This document shows positions 24,316 through 33,225 of a stretch of 64,000 bases of DNA, piece after piece. The stretch is from assembly GCF_024137025.1 (NCBI RefSeq), contig NZ_JAMYJR010000007.1:1-64000 (forward strand). Reading direction: 5' to 3'. The position numbers and the translations under genes are program-made. The stretch comes from Paractinoplanes aksuensis. Its GTDB lineage: Bacteria; Actinomycetota; Actinomycetes; Mycobacteriales; Micromonosporaceae. Every line of letters begins with the position of its first letter. Within the stretch, counting starts at the first letter, position 1. Below the pieces are notes generated by a model, which worked only from the letters and a program-made list of their open reading frames with translations, had not been told where the DNA came from and did not search any database.

Positions 24316-26892
24316 ATGACGGAGTCCCTGAGCGTCACGCCGGAACAGAACACGGCCGTCAACGGCCTCGACCTCGGCGTCGAGGAGGAGTTGCACGTCG
24401 TCGACCTGGTCACCCGCGAGCTCGTGCCGCGGGCCCAGGAGATCCTCGACCAGCTCGATCCGGCCCACTTCTCGGCCGAACTGCACCGGTCGGTGGTCGA
24501 GACGAACACCCCGGTGGCGCTGACGCTGGACGGCCTGCGCGACGCCATCGTCGGGCGCCGCCGCACCGCGATCACCGTGGCCGAGTCGCTCGGGCTGGGC
24601 CTGGTCGCCGCGGGCACGGTCCCGTTGGTCGACCTGGAGTCACTGCCCGTGACGCCGACCTCGCGCTATCGGCGGATGCTCGACGACTACCAGATGCTGG
24701 CCCGGGAGCAGCTGATCTGCGGCGCCCAGGTCCACGTCGGCGTCCACGACCGGGACGAGGCAGTGGCCGTCACGCAGCGGGTCGCCTCCGCGCTGCCGAC
24801 CCTGCTCTCGCTGAGCACCAGTTCGCCGTACTGGATGGGTGAGGACTCGGGGTACGCCAGCGTGCGCTCGCTGGTCTGGCTGCGCTGGCCCACCGCGGGC
24901 GACCCGGGCGGGCTGAACAGCGCGGCCGAGTTCGACGAGCTGGTGGCCGAGCTGATCGCCTCGGGCACCATCACCGACCCCAAGATGGTCTATTTCGACG
25001 TCCGCCCGTCGGCCCATGTGCCCACCGTCGAGCTGCGCGTCACCGACTCCAGCCCCGACGTCGACACCGTCGTGCTGATCGCCGGCCTGTTCCGGGGCCT
25101 GGTGCTGCGGGCCCAGCAGGACTACCGCGCCGGGAAGCCGAACACCGCGACCCGGCCGCCGCTGCACCGCGCGGCCATGTGGCGGGCCGCCCGCTCCGGG
25201 CTCGAGGGTGAGCTGCTCGACCTGCCCCGCTCCCCCCAGCCGGTGCCGGCCGCGGTCGCCGTCGAGCAGCTCGTCGGCGACCTGCGCCCGCAGCTGGAGG
25301 AGCTGGGCGACTGGGAGCAGGTGTTCGACCTGTCGGTGCGGGCGCTGAGCCGGGGCAGCTCGGCCGCCCGCCAGCGCCGCGCCCTGGCCCGCCGCGGCCG
25401 CATCTCGGACGTGGTCGACCTGCTGGTGGCCGATACGCGCGGCGGCGCCACCGGCATCGGCCCCGAGGGGCAGAGCGTGCCGGCCGGGCTCTTCCCGTAC
25501 GCCGCCGCTGGTGACGAGGCCTTCCCCTCCGGTGAGGTCGACCCGGCGTACACGGGAATCGCCCAGGTTCTGACCGCGCTCGGCTCGGCCGGTCTGCGGC
25601 GGCGGGAGGACGCCCGGGACGACGAGCAGCGCTCGCGGGGCATCACGTTCAGCGTGGCCGGCGAGGCCGCGACCCGGCTCTTCCCGTTCGACCTGGTGCC
25701 GCGCATCGTGCCCGCGGCCGACTGGGCGGCGCTGCGGATCGGGCTGGTGCAGCGGGTGCGCGCGCTCGACCTGTTCATCCAGGACGTCTACGGCGACCGC
25801 AACGTCGTGCGCGACGGCATCGTGCCCGAATGGGTGCTCGACGGCTCGCCCGAGCTGCGGCCCAGCGGCGCTCTGGTCACCCATGAGGGCGTACGGGCCC
25901 AGGTGGCCGGCGTCGACCTCGTGCGCGACGCCGACGGGGGCTGGTGCGTGCTCGAGGACAACCTGCGCGTGCCGTCGGGCATCGCGTACGCCATGCAGAA
26001 CCGCCGCCTCACCCACAGCGTGCTGCCCGAGCTGCCCGAACCGGACGGCCTGATCTCGGTCGAGCGCACCCCCGAGCTGCTGCGCCGCGCGCTGGTCGAG
26101 GCGGCCCGCCCGGCCGCCGGCGACGATCCCGAGCTGGTCGTGCTCAGCCAGGGCCCGGACGACTCGGCCTGGTTCGAGCACCGGATGCTGGCCGAGGAGA
26201 TGGGCGTCCCGGTCGTGCGCAGCACCGAGCTGTTCGTCGACGACACCCGGGTGTTCCGGATCCGGGACGGCAAGCGCTACCCGGTCGACGTGATCTATCT
26301 GCGGATGGGCGAGGACAGCCTGGTCCACTCCCCCGGCGCCGACGGCATGCCGCTGGGTCCGAGCCTGGTCACCGCCCTGCACGCCGACACCGTGGTGCTG
26401 GCCAACGCGCTGGGCAACGGCATCGGCGACGACAAGGCCGTCTACGCCTACGTGCCCCAGCTGATCGAGTACTACCTGGGCGAGAAGCCGCTGCTGGCCG
26501 ACGTGAAGACCTATCTGTGCGGCATCCCCGAGCAGCGGGCCGAGGTGCTCGACCGCCTCGACGAGCTGGTCTGCAAGCCGGTCGACGGCTACGGCGGCGA
26601 CCGCATCGTGATCGGTCCCCACGCGACACCGGAAGACCTTTCGGCCGTACGACGCCAGATCCGCACGGCCCCGCACCGGTGGGTCGCCCAGGAGGTCGTC
26701 AACCTGTCGACCCACCCGGTCTTCGACGGTCACCAGCTCGGCCCGCGGCACGTCGACCTGCGCGCCTTCGTCTTCACCGGCGCGGAGTCGGTGGTGGCCC
26801 CGGCCGCGCTGACCCGGGTCGCCCCGGCCGGCTCGATGATCGTCAACTCGTCGCGCGGAGGCGGCTCCAAGGACACCTGGTTGCTGGGGTGA
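24316..26892 (+). CDS. GCS2-type carboxylate-amine ligase fused to circularly permuted ATP-grasp
   Basis: An 858-aa fusion of two amide-bond-forming domains. Residues ~15-375 match YbdK/GCS2 glutamate-cysteine ligase-like enzymes (GVEEELHVVD, QVHVGV). Residues ~390-858 match the circularly permuted type-2 ATP-grasp family, with EDNLRVPSG, DDSAWFEHRMLAEEMG and KPVDGYGGD. It is cytoplasmic. It probably activates a glutamate-like carboxylate and joins it to an amine or amino acid. It is followed at 59 nt by an amidotransferase and then a peptidase, suggesting synthesis of a small modified peptide or osmolyte. The substrates are unknown. Confidence 0.88.
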   Translation: MTESLSVTPEQNTAVNGLDLGVEEELHVVDLVTRELVPRAQEILDQLDPAHFSAELHRSVVETNTPVALTLDGLRDAIVGRRRTAITVAESLGLGLVAAGTVPLVDLESLPVTPTSRYRRMLDDYQMLAREQLICGAQVHVGVHDRDEAVAVTQRVASALPTLLSLSTSSPYWMGEDSGYASVRSLVWLRWPTAGDPGGLNSAAEFDELVAELIASGTITDPKMVYFDVRPSAHVPTVELRVTDSSPDVDTVVLIAGLFRGLVLRAQQDYRAGKPNTATRPPLHRAAMWRAARSGLEGELLDLPRSPQPVPAAVAVEQLVGDLRPQLEELGDWEQVFDLSVRALSRGSSAARQRRALARRGRISDVVDLLVADTRGGATGIGPEGQSVPAGLFPYAAAGDEAFPSGEVDPAYTGIAQVLTALGSAGLRRREDARDDEQRSRGITFSVAGEAATRLFPFDLVPRIVPAADWAALRIGLVQRVRALDLFIQDVYGDRNVVRDGIVPEWVLDGSPELRPSGALVTHEGVRAQVAGVDLVRDADGGWCVLEDNLRVPSGIAYAMQNRRLTHSVLPELPEPDGLISVERTPELLRRALVEAARPAAGDDPELVVLSQGPDDSAWFEHRMLAEEMGVPVVRSTELFVDDTRVFRIRDGKRYPVDVIYLRMGEDSLVHSPGADGMPLGPSLVTALHADTVVLANALGNGIGDDKAVYAYVPQLIEYYLGEKPLLADVKTYLCGIPEQRAEVLDRLDELVCKPVDGYGGDRIVIGPHATPEDLSAVRRQIRTAPHRWVAQEVVNLSTHPVFDGHQLGPRHVDLRAFVFTGAESVVAPAALTRVAPAGSMIVNSSRGGGSKDTWLLG

Positions 26893-26951
26893 TCGGCGCG
26901 TTACGGCCCGGTGACCTGATCGAAACCGTCAACAGGGAGGTTCGGTAAATC

Positions 26952-28724
26952 ATGTGCGGAATCGCGGGCGAACTGCGGTACGACGGCCACCTCGCGGACC
27001 CCGAGGCGGTCCGCCGGATGCTGCCGTGCCTCCAGACGCGCGGCCCCGACGGCGAAGGCCTGTGGGCCCGTGGCCCGGTCGCGTTCGGCCACCGCCGCCT
27101 CAAGATCATCGACCTCTCCGAGGCCGGCGGCCAGCCCATGACCGACGACGAGCTGGGTCTCACGCTGGTCTTCAACGGCTGCATCTACAACTACAAGCAG
27201 CTGCGGGAAGAGCTTCAGGGGTACGGCTACAAGTTCTTCTCCACGTCGGACACCGAGGTCATCATCAAGGCGTACCACCGCTGGGGCGCCGACTGCGTGC
27301 AGCACTTTCTGGGCATGTTCGCCTTCGCCATCGTCGAGCACGACACCGGAACGGTGACGCTGGCCCGCGACCGCCTCGGCATCAAGCCGCTGTATCTGAC
27401 CGAGACCCGGGGCCGGCTGCGGTTCGCGTCGACGCTGCCCGCCCTGCTGGCCGCGGGTGACGTCGACAAGTCGATCGACAAGGTCGCGCTGCAGCACTAC
27501 ATGACATTCCACTCGGTGGTGCCGGCCCCGCGCACGATCGTCAACGGCGTCCGCAAGCTGCCCCCGGCCACCGTCCGGGTGATCCGCACCGACGGCACCA
27601 CGACCGACCAGGTGTACTGGGAGGCCTCGCACACGCGACGGCCCGAGATCGCCGACGCCGAGTGGCCCGAGCTGATCCACGAGAAGCTCAAGCTCGCGGT
27701 CGAGCGCCGGATGGTGGCCGACGTGCCGGTCGGCGTGCTGCTCTCGGGCGGCATCGACTCGAGCTACATCGTGGCCCTGCTGGCCGAGCAGGGGCAGCGC
27801 GGGCTGACGACGTTCAGCATCGGCTTCGAGGCGGCCGGCGGCGAGACCGGCGACGAATTCGCGTACTCCGATATCGTCGCGAAACAGTTCGACACCGTGC
27901 ATCATCAGATCCGGATCGGGAAAGACCGCTTCCTGCCCGCAGTCGACCGCACCGTGGCGGCGATGAGCGAGCCGATGGTGTCGCACGACTGCATCGCGTT
28001 CAACCTGTTGAGTGAAGACGTTTCGAAATCCGTCAAGGTCGTGCAATCTGGTCAGGGAGCGGACGAGATCCTGGCCGGCTACAGCTGGTATCCGCCGCTC
28101 GCGCACGTGACCTACGACGAAGCCGTGGATGCGTACGCGCAAGAATTTTTCGACCGCCCGCACAGCGACCTGGCCCGGCAGCTGAGCCCGGAGTGGCTGA
28201 TCGGTGACGACGTCAGCCGGGAGTTCGTGGCGGCGAGTTTCGGCCGGTCCGGGGCCGAGACCGCGGTCGACGCGGCGTTGCGGCTCGACTCGCAGGTGAT
28301 GCTGGTCGACGATCCGGTCAAACGGGTCGACAACATGACTATGGCGTGGGGCCTGGAGGCTCGCGTACCGTTCCTCGATCACGAGTTGGTGGAACTGGCC
28401 GCGGCCTGTCCGCCCGCACTGAAACTGGCGCACGGCGGCAAGGGGGTGCTCAAGCAGGCGGCCCGCGGGGTGGTGCCCGACGAGGTGATCGACCGCACCA
28501 AGGGTTACTTCCCGGTTCCGGGCATCCGGCACCTCGAAGGAGCCATGCTCGAGAAGGTGCGGGACGCGCTCCACGCACCGGCCGCCCGCCAGCGGGGGCT
28601 GTTCCGGCCCGAGTACGTCGACGCGCTGCTGGCCGACCCGAACACGCCGCGCACCACGCTCGGCGCCAACCAGTTGTGGCAGCTCGCCCTGCTGGAGATG
28701 TGGTTGCAGGACAAAGGAATCTAG
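26952..28724 (+). CDS. Asparagine synthase-like amidotransferase (N-acetylglutaminylglutamine type)
   Basis: A 590-aa class II glutamine amidotransferase. Cys2 (MCGIAGE) is the N-terminal nucleophile of the glutaminase domain (~1-210). The synthetase domain (~230-590) has the PP-loop LSGGIDSS. The overall sequence, including GQGADEILAGYSWYPP, most resembles amidotransferases of N-acetylglutaminylglutamine amide osmolyte clusters rather than AsnB of asparagine metabolism. The usual GNAT/ATP-grasp partner is replaced by the upstream GCS2/ATP-grasp fusion. It is in an operon with that gene and the S9 peptidase 19 nt downstream. Confidence 0.88.
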   Translation: MCGIAGELRYDGHLADPEAVRRMLPCLQTRGPDGEGLWARGPVAFGHRRLKIIDLSEAGGQPMTDDELGLTLVFNGCIYNYKQLREELQGYGYKFFSTSDTEVIIKAYHRWGADCVQHFLGMFAFAIVEHDTGTVTLARDRLGIKPLYLTETRGRLRFASTLPALLAAGDVDKSIDKVALQHYMTFHSVVPAPRTIVNGVRKLPPATVRVIRTDGTTTDQVYWEASHTRRPEIADAEWPELIHEKLKLAVERRMVADVPVGVLLSGGIDSSYIVALLAEQGQRGLTTFSIGFEAAGGETGDEFAYSDIVAKQFDTVHHQIRIGKDRFLPAVDRTVAAMSEPMVSHDCIAFNLLSEDVSKSVKVVQSGQGADEILAGYSWYPPLAHVTYDEAVDAYAQEFFDRPHSDLARQLSPEWLIGDDVSREFVAASFGRSGAETAVDAALRLDSQVMLVDDPVKRVDNMTMAWGLEARVPFLDHELVELAAACPPALKLAHGGKGVLKQAARGVVPDEVIDRTKGYFPVPGIRHLEGAMLEKVRDALHAPAARQRGLFRPEYVDALLADPNTPRTTLGANQLWQLALLEMWLQDKGI

Positions 28725-28743
28725 ACAACGAGGGAGGACCCGT

Positions 28744-30522
28744 ATGACCGGTCAGTTCAACCGTGTCGACGTCACCGTGCTGCCGATGGGCTGGACGAAT
28801 CGCGAGACGGGCTCCTTCCCCTCGGAAGTGTCGGGCAGCTGGTCGCCGGCGTTGTCGCCGGACGGCCGGCACGCCGCGTACGTCTCGGACCGCAGCGGCC
28901 GCCCCCAGGTGTGGGTCCAGCCGGTCGGCAGCGACCTGACCTTCCTGGTCGACACGGGCGAGGCCCCGGTGGCCGCCGTGCAGTGGTCGAGCGGCGGCGG
29001 CTGGCTGGCCTGCCTGGTCGCCCCGGGCGGCGCCCCCCGGCACGAGATCTGGCTGGTCCGGCCGGACGGCTCCGAGCTGCACCAGATCGCCGGGTTCGCC
29101 GACGGCACCGCCGACAACATGCGCTGGCTGCCGGGACGGCCGCTGCTGGCCCTCACCGAGAACCTGAACACCGCCCTGCTGGTCGACGCGGTCTCGGGCG
29201 AGCGGTCGGTGATCGCCCGGGGCGAGCTGATCTCACTGCTCGACGTCTCCCCCGGCCGCGAGCGCGCGCTGCTGCGGATCGGCCCGCGCGGCGACCGCCA
29301 CATCGTGGTGCGCGACCTGCTGACCGGCGCCGACGAGTTCGTCACGGCGGGCGAGCAGGCGGTCTTCGGTCCGGACGGCGAGACCGTGTACGCCCGCAGC
29401 GAGTCCGGTGAGCTGCCGGTGCTCGTGCGCGTGAGCAAGGGCAGCGTGGAGGTGCTCGCCGCGTCCGCGACCGACGAGGTCGAGTCGTTCACGGTGACGG
29501 CCGACGGGCGTACGGCCGCCGTGTTGTGGAACGTGCGGGGCGGACTGTCCGAACTGAGCCTGCTCGACCTCGACTCGGGCGCGGCCCGGCCCGTCACCCC
29601 GCTGCCGGGCCTGGTCGTCAGTGGCCCGTCCTGGTCGTTCGACGCCTCGGCCCTGACCTTCACGGCCGAGGGACCGGGTCAGCCCCACGGCGTCTGGGTG
29701 TCGACCGCGTCCGGCGTGGAGGCGGTCGCGGCCGAACCGGCGGCGCCGAACGCGGTGCGGCCCACCCTCGAGACGTTCGCCGCGCACGACGGGCTGACAC
29801 TGACCGGCTGGCTGTTCCGGCCGGCCGGCCCGGGCCCGCACCCGACCGTGCTGTGGTTCCACGGTGGCCCCGAGGCGCAGGAGAGGCCGGGTCACGGGCC
29901 GCTCTTCCAGTCGCTGACCGACCGCGGCATCGCCGTCTTCGCGCCCAACGTGCGCGGGTCGTCGGGCTTCGGGCGCAGCTTCGTCAACGCCGACAACCTG
30001 GCGTTGCGCTACGCGGCGATCGAGGACGTGCGGTCATGTGCTGTTTTTTTGGTGGAAACCGGCGTCGCTGCTGAAACAAAGCTGGGCGTCATGGGCCGCT
30101 CGTACGGCGGATACCTCACGCTGGCCGCGCTCACGACGTTCCCCGACCTGTTCGCGGTCGGCATCGACGTCTGCGGCATGTCCAACTTCGCCACGTTCTA
30201 CGAGCACACCGAGCCGTGGATCGCCGCCGCCGCCGTCTCGAAGTACGGCGACCCGGTGGCCGACCACGACCTGCTGGCCGACCTGTCGCCGATGACCCGC
30301 ATCGACCGGCTGCGGACGCCGCTGATGATCGTGCACGGCGAGAACGACAGCAACGTCCCGGTCATCGAGGCCGAGCAGGTGGTGGCCGCCCTGGCCGAGC
30401 GCGGCGTGCCGCACCGCTACCTGCTCTTCCCGGGCGAGGGCCACGAACTGCTGCACCGCTCGTCTCGGGCCGACTATCTGCGCGAGACCGTCGACTGGCT
30501 CACGACACACCTGTTCAAGTAA
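28744..30522 (+). CDS. S9 family prolyl oligopeptidase-like peptidase
   Basis: A 592-aa cytoplasmic peptidase with an N-terminal beta-propeller (~25-320, TolB/WD-like repeats with SPDGRHAAYVS) and a C-terminal alpha/beta-hydrolase domain. The catalytic triad is Ser453 in GRSYGGY, Asp535 in GENDSN and His567 in GEGHE. No signal peptide. A GGGAGGA site precedes the ATG. In this operon it could recycle or trim the peptide made by the two upstream enzymes, in the way M42 hydrolases accompany classical NAGGN clusters. That role is inference. Confidence 0.9.
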   Translation: MTGQFNRVDVTVLPMGWTNRETGSFPSEVSGSWSPALSPDGRHAAYVSDRSGRPQVWVQPVGSDLTFLVDTGEAPVAAVQWSSGGGWLACLVAPGGAPRHEIWLVRPDGSELHQIAGFADGTADNMRWLPGRPLLALTENLNTALLVDAVSGERSVIARGELISLLDVSPGRERALLRIGPRGDRHIVVRDLLTGADEFVTAGEQAVFGPDGETVYARSESGELPVLVRVSKGSVEVLAASATDEVESFTVTADGRTAAVLWNVRGGLSELSLLDLDSGAARPVTPLPGLVVSGPSWSFDASALTFTAEGPGQPHGVWVSTASGVEAVAAEPAAPNAVRPTLETFAAHDGLTLTGWLFRPAGPGPHPTVLWFHGGPEAQERPGHGPLFQSLTDRGIAVFAPNVRGSSGFGRSFVNADNLALRYAAIEDVRSCAVFLVETGVAAETKLGVMGRSYGGYLTLAALTTFPDLFAVGIDVCGMSNFATFYEHTEPWIAAAAVSKYGDPVADHDLLADLSPMTRIDRLRTPLMIVHGENDSNVPVIEAEQVVAALAERGVPHRYLLFPGEGHELLHRSSRADYLRETVDWLTTHLFK

Positions 30523-30527
30523 GAGGA

Positions 30528-30571
30528 AGCGCCGGCCCCGCGCGGTCCCCTCCCGCTGCGGTGCCGGCGCT
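30528..30571 (+). terminator. Candidate hairpin terminator after the peptidase
   Basis: AGCGCCGGC (30528-30536) pairs with GCCGGCGCT (30563-30571) around a GC-rich 26-nt loop, 6 nt after the S9 peptidase stop. It is probably the end of the three-gene operon. Confidence 0.5.
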
Positions 30572-30628
30572 CCCGTTCCATTCATCTGCGTGGCCGCCGC
30601 CCCGAACCCCACGCTCGGGACGGCATCG

Positions 30629-30682
30629 CAGACGTCTCTATCCGGTCAGACGTCTCTGTTCGGTCAGACGTCTCTGTTCGGT
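30629..30682. repeat. Three tandem 18-bp repeats
   Basis: Three consecutive copies of an 18-bp unit, CAGACGTCTCTGTTCGGT (the first copy differs at two bases), each with the palindrome AGACGTCT. The array begins where the GH64 gene ends, on its 3' side, between two convergent genes. Confidence 0.85.
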
Positions 30683-32289
30683 CAGAACGGCGAGAGCGTG
30701 ATCCCGGCCTGACGCGGGTCGCCGCTGTGCACGAGCGACTCCTGGGCCTGCACGTCGTCGAAGGCGAACGCGTACGCCTTGCCGTCCACCATGTTCTCGT
30801 GGATGACCTTGCCGTACAGGTTGGCCGGGTTGCCCTGGTAGAAGTCGGCCGCCGTGCCGCTGGGCTGGGTGTCGAGCCGGCCCAGCGTGGTGCGGGTCAG
30901 CGCCGCGCACAAAGTGCGGGCGATCGGCCCCACGACCAGGTCGTTCGGTGCGCCCAGGGCGCCGTCGCAACCCCACACGTTCGCGGTGGACGGTTTGGTG
31001 AAGGAGGCGACCGTCTTGCCCGAGCCGTCGGTGAAGTTCATGACGTTGCCGCTGGTGCGACCCAGGAACTTCGTGTCCGGCCGATCGGTGAACGGCACGA
31101 CAGTCAAAGTCTTTCCCGCGTACGCGGACCAAGCGCTCGAGATGTAGGAGTCCAGGTACGTGGGGCTCATCAGGCCCGCGTCGGCCGCCTTGCCCGGCGC
31201 CAGCACCCGCAGCACGGTCCCGTCGCCCCGAGTGACCACGCTCTTCGCGAAGTCGGGCGAGGCCTTGATCGCGTTGATGACCCGCTGCCGGCCGCCCGCC
31301 TTGACCTCGCCGGTCTTCGCGGTGCGCCCGTCGCCCCCGGTCACGCTGACCACGTGCGGCACGGCGAACATGTCGACCTGCGAGCTGTTGAGCCACAGGC
31401 CGGAGTCGTTGAGCGTGAACTCGCTCCAGTCGAACAGGATGTCGCGGTTGGGGTCGCCGCCCGCCCACGGGGCCGGCTGCACCAGGCCGTCGGTGGTGAG
31501 CCGGAAGTCCAGCTTCTGCCCGAACGACATGTAGATGCGGCCGGACAGGTTCTTCGGCACCTTGATGGTCGTGGTCGCGCCGTTGGCCGGGCCGCCGATC
31601 GACACGTCGGGCGCCGGCACCGGGACGGGCCCGCCGCCGGTCCACGCGGTGAAGGCGCCGGCCGCGTTGACGTAGCCGAGCTTGCCGGTGCTCAGGTTGG
31701 TGCCCAGCACGTACAGGAAGACGTTGTCGCCGCGGCCCGTCTCGTTCTTGACCGCCACCGGCAGCGTGCTGCCGGCCGGAGGCACCTCGGCTGGCTTTGT
31801 CGGCGTCGGCGCGGTGGTCGGCGCTTTGGTCGTCGGCGCGACCGTGGGCGCCTTTGTGGTGGGCGCGGTGGTCGGCTGCGTCGTCGGGGTACTCGCCCCG
31901 CCCTCGCACGACACGCCGTTGAGCTTGCAGTTCGTCGGCTTGCCGCCCGAACCCACGAAGCCGAACGTCACGCTGCCGCCGACCGGGACGCTGCCGTTCC
32001 AGCCCCGGTTGGTGAAGGTGCGGTGGTTGCCCGCGGTGACCAGGTCAGCGTCCCAGTAACTGCCGATCGCGCCGCCGGCCGGGAGGTCGACCTCGACCTT
32101 CCACGACGACATCACGTCCGCGCCGGTGTTCTTGATCGTGACTTCGCTCTGCCAGCCCGATCCCCAGTCGGAGACCACGCGCAGCGAGGCGGTCGGCGCG
32201 GCGGCCGACGCCGGCAGGGCGATCCAGGTGGTGACCCCGACCACCGCCGCGACCACGGCGGACAGGATGAAACTTCGTTGGCGACGCAT
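30682..32289 (-). CDS. Secreted CBM2-GH64 beta-1,3-glucanase
   Basis: A 535-aa exported enzyme. A signal peptide (~1-32) is followed by a CBM2-like binding module (~33-130, Trp-rich, closing Cys pair), a Thr/Pro linker of repeated APTTK units (~135-175), and a GH64 domain (~180-535) resembling laminaripentaose-producing beta-1,3-glucanases. The candidate acidic pair sits around DILFDWSEFTLND. It should cut beta-1,3-glucan such as fungal wall glucan or laminarin. The start is ATG 32289 or 32298. Two 11-bp-phased direct repeats upstream suggest response-regulator control. Confidence 0.87.
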   Translation of the reverse strand: MRRQRSFILSAVVAAVVGVTTWIALPASAAAPTASLRVVSDWGSGWQSEVTIKNTGADVMSSWKVEVDLPAGGAIGSYWDADLVTAGNHRTFTNRGWNGSVPVGGSVTFGFVGSGGKPTNCKLNGVSCEGGASTPTTQPTTAPTTKAPTVAPTTKAPTTAPTPTKPAEVPPAGSTLPVAVKNETGRGDNVFLYVLGTNLSTGKLGYVNAAGAFTAWTGGGPVPVPAPDVSIGGPANGATTTIKVPKNLSGRIYMSFGQKLDFRLTTDGLVQPAPWAGGDPNRDILFDWSEFTLNDSGLWLNSSQVDMFAVPHVVSVTGGDGRTAKTGEVKAGGRQRVINAIKASPDFAKSVVTRGDGTVLRVLAPGKAADAGLMSPTYLDSYISSAWSAYAGKTLTVVPFTDRPDTKFLGRTSGNVMNFTDGSGKTVASFTKPSTANVWGCDGALGAPNDLVVGPIARTLCAALTRTTLGRLDTQPSGTAADFYQGNPANLYGKVIHENMVDGKAYAFAFDDVQAQESLVHSGDPRQAGITLSPF

Positions 32290-32339
32290 GGGCCCCATTT
32301 TTTGGAGCCGCCCGCCGATCCACCCCATCAGAGTTGATC

Positions 32340-32359
32340 TTTAAGGTCTGTTTAAGGTC
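32340..32359 (-). promoter_or_regulatory. 11-bp-phased direct repeat upstream of GH64 gene
   Basis: TTTAAGGTC occurs at 32340-32348 and 32351-32359, with 11 bp between the copies (one helical turn), about 50 bp before the GH64 start. Two same-face direct repeats are the usual target form of OmpR/PhoP-type response regulators. The AT content is higher than the surroundings. Confidence 0.45.
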
Positions 32360-32399
32360 GGATTGCCCCTAAGACCTGCCCGCCCTGCCCGCCGGCCCC

Positions 32400-32651
32400 T
32401 CAGCCCAGTTCTTTGAGCTGCGCCTCGATGCGCTCGCGGCGCTGCTCGAGGACGTCGATGACGGCCTCGGTCTCGGCCAGACCGGTCAGCTCGGTCGCGA
32501 CCTCCTCCGGCTCCTGCAGCTCGATCGAGGTGTCACTGCTGCGCCCCCGCCGAGCGGTGACGTCACCGGTCAGCCGGCGCAGCTCGGCCAGCTCCTCGTC
32601 GACGTCCTTGAGTTCCTGGCGCAGCTGGTCAGCCGTCTTGTCACTGGTCAT
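32400..32651 (-). CDS. Small coiled-coil hypothetical protein
   Basis: An 83-aa acidic, helical protein with heptad-rich segments at both ends (ADQLRQELKDVDEELAELRR and VLEQRRERIEAQLKEL), probably a coiled coil. No known domain. ATG 32651 has AGGA ~8 nt upstream. It stands alone between the GH64 gene and the AHSA1 gene. The codon bias is good, so it is likely real. Confidence 0.65.
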   Translation of the reverse strand: MTSDKTADQLRQELKDVDEELAELRRLTGDVTARRGRSSDTSIELQEPEEVATELTGLAETEAVIDVLEQRRERIEAQLKELG

Positions 32652-32739
32652 GACGGCCATCCTAGGCGCGCGCCTCAGGAGTCGCGCAGGGACGGCTCGG
32701 TACCCGCTCAACGACTGCCTCGCACCCCCGCGGCACTGC

Positions 32740-33225
32740 TCAGGCCCCGCGCAGGGACTCGTAGTACGGCTTCATTGACGGGTAGTAGTCGTTGAAGTCG
32801 GGCAACGGCGCGTCGTCGCGGGCGGCGACCAGGTTGTCGAGGTAGTACTCCCAGCCCGGCCCGACGTCGCCCACGCCCTCGGTGGTCGTGAGGTGATGGA
32901 TGAACTGCAACTCGGTCCCGCCGCCGGCCGTGGTGAGCAGCAACTCCATGTGCCACGCACCGGCCTCGTCGACCGTCGAGAGCACCAGCCGGTGCGGCGG
33001 CTCGCAGGCGTCGATCCGCGCCTCCATCCAGGGCGTACCTTCCTCGTACGCCATCTGGACCTTGATCGTGCGGCCGGGCCCCGCCTCGCCGCTCCACTGG
33101 CCGAACCACCGCGCGGTGCGGCTCGACTCGGTGACACTGGCCCAGACATCGTCGATGCCGGCCCGGAACGTACGGCTGAGAATGAGGTCGTTGCCGTCGA
33201 GCCGGCCGGTGGGTGCGTTGGTCAT
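32740..33225 (-). CDS. SRPBCC/AHSA1-family protein
   Basis: A 161-aa protein of the activator-of-Hsp90-homology (START-like) group, with the typical opening ILSRTFRAGIDDVWASVTES and RWFGQW. Such proteins paired with ArsR regulators are common in actinomycetes; their ligand is usually unknown. The start overlaps the ArsR stop by 4 nt (ATGA) and has GAGGAG 8 nt upstream, so the two are co-translated. Confidence 0.88.
   Translation of the reverse strand: MTNAPTGRLDGNDLILSRTFRAGIDDVWASVTESSRTARWFGQWSGEAGPGRTIKVQMAYEEGTPWMEARIDACEPPHRLVLSTVDEAGAWHMELLLTTAGGGTELQFIHHLTTTEGVGDVGPGWEYYLDNLVAARDDAPLPDFNDYYPSMKPYYESLRGA

Noticed and set aside
24640..26751. 703-codon minus-strand frame opposite the GCS2/ATP-grasp gene
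   Set aside because: Antisense shadow without domain or ribosome site.
26952..28724. Calling the amidotransferase AsnB of asparagine biosynthesis
   Set aside because: The synthetase domain and operon partners fit the N-acetylglutaminylglutamine-type branch better.
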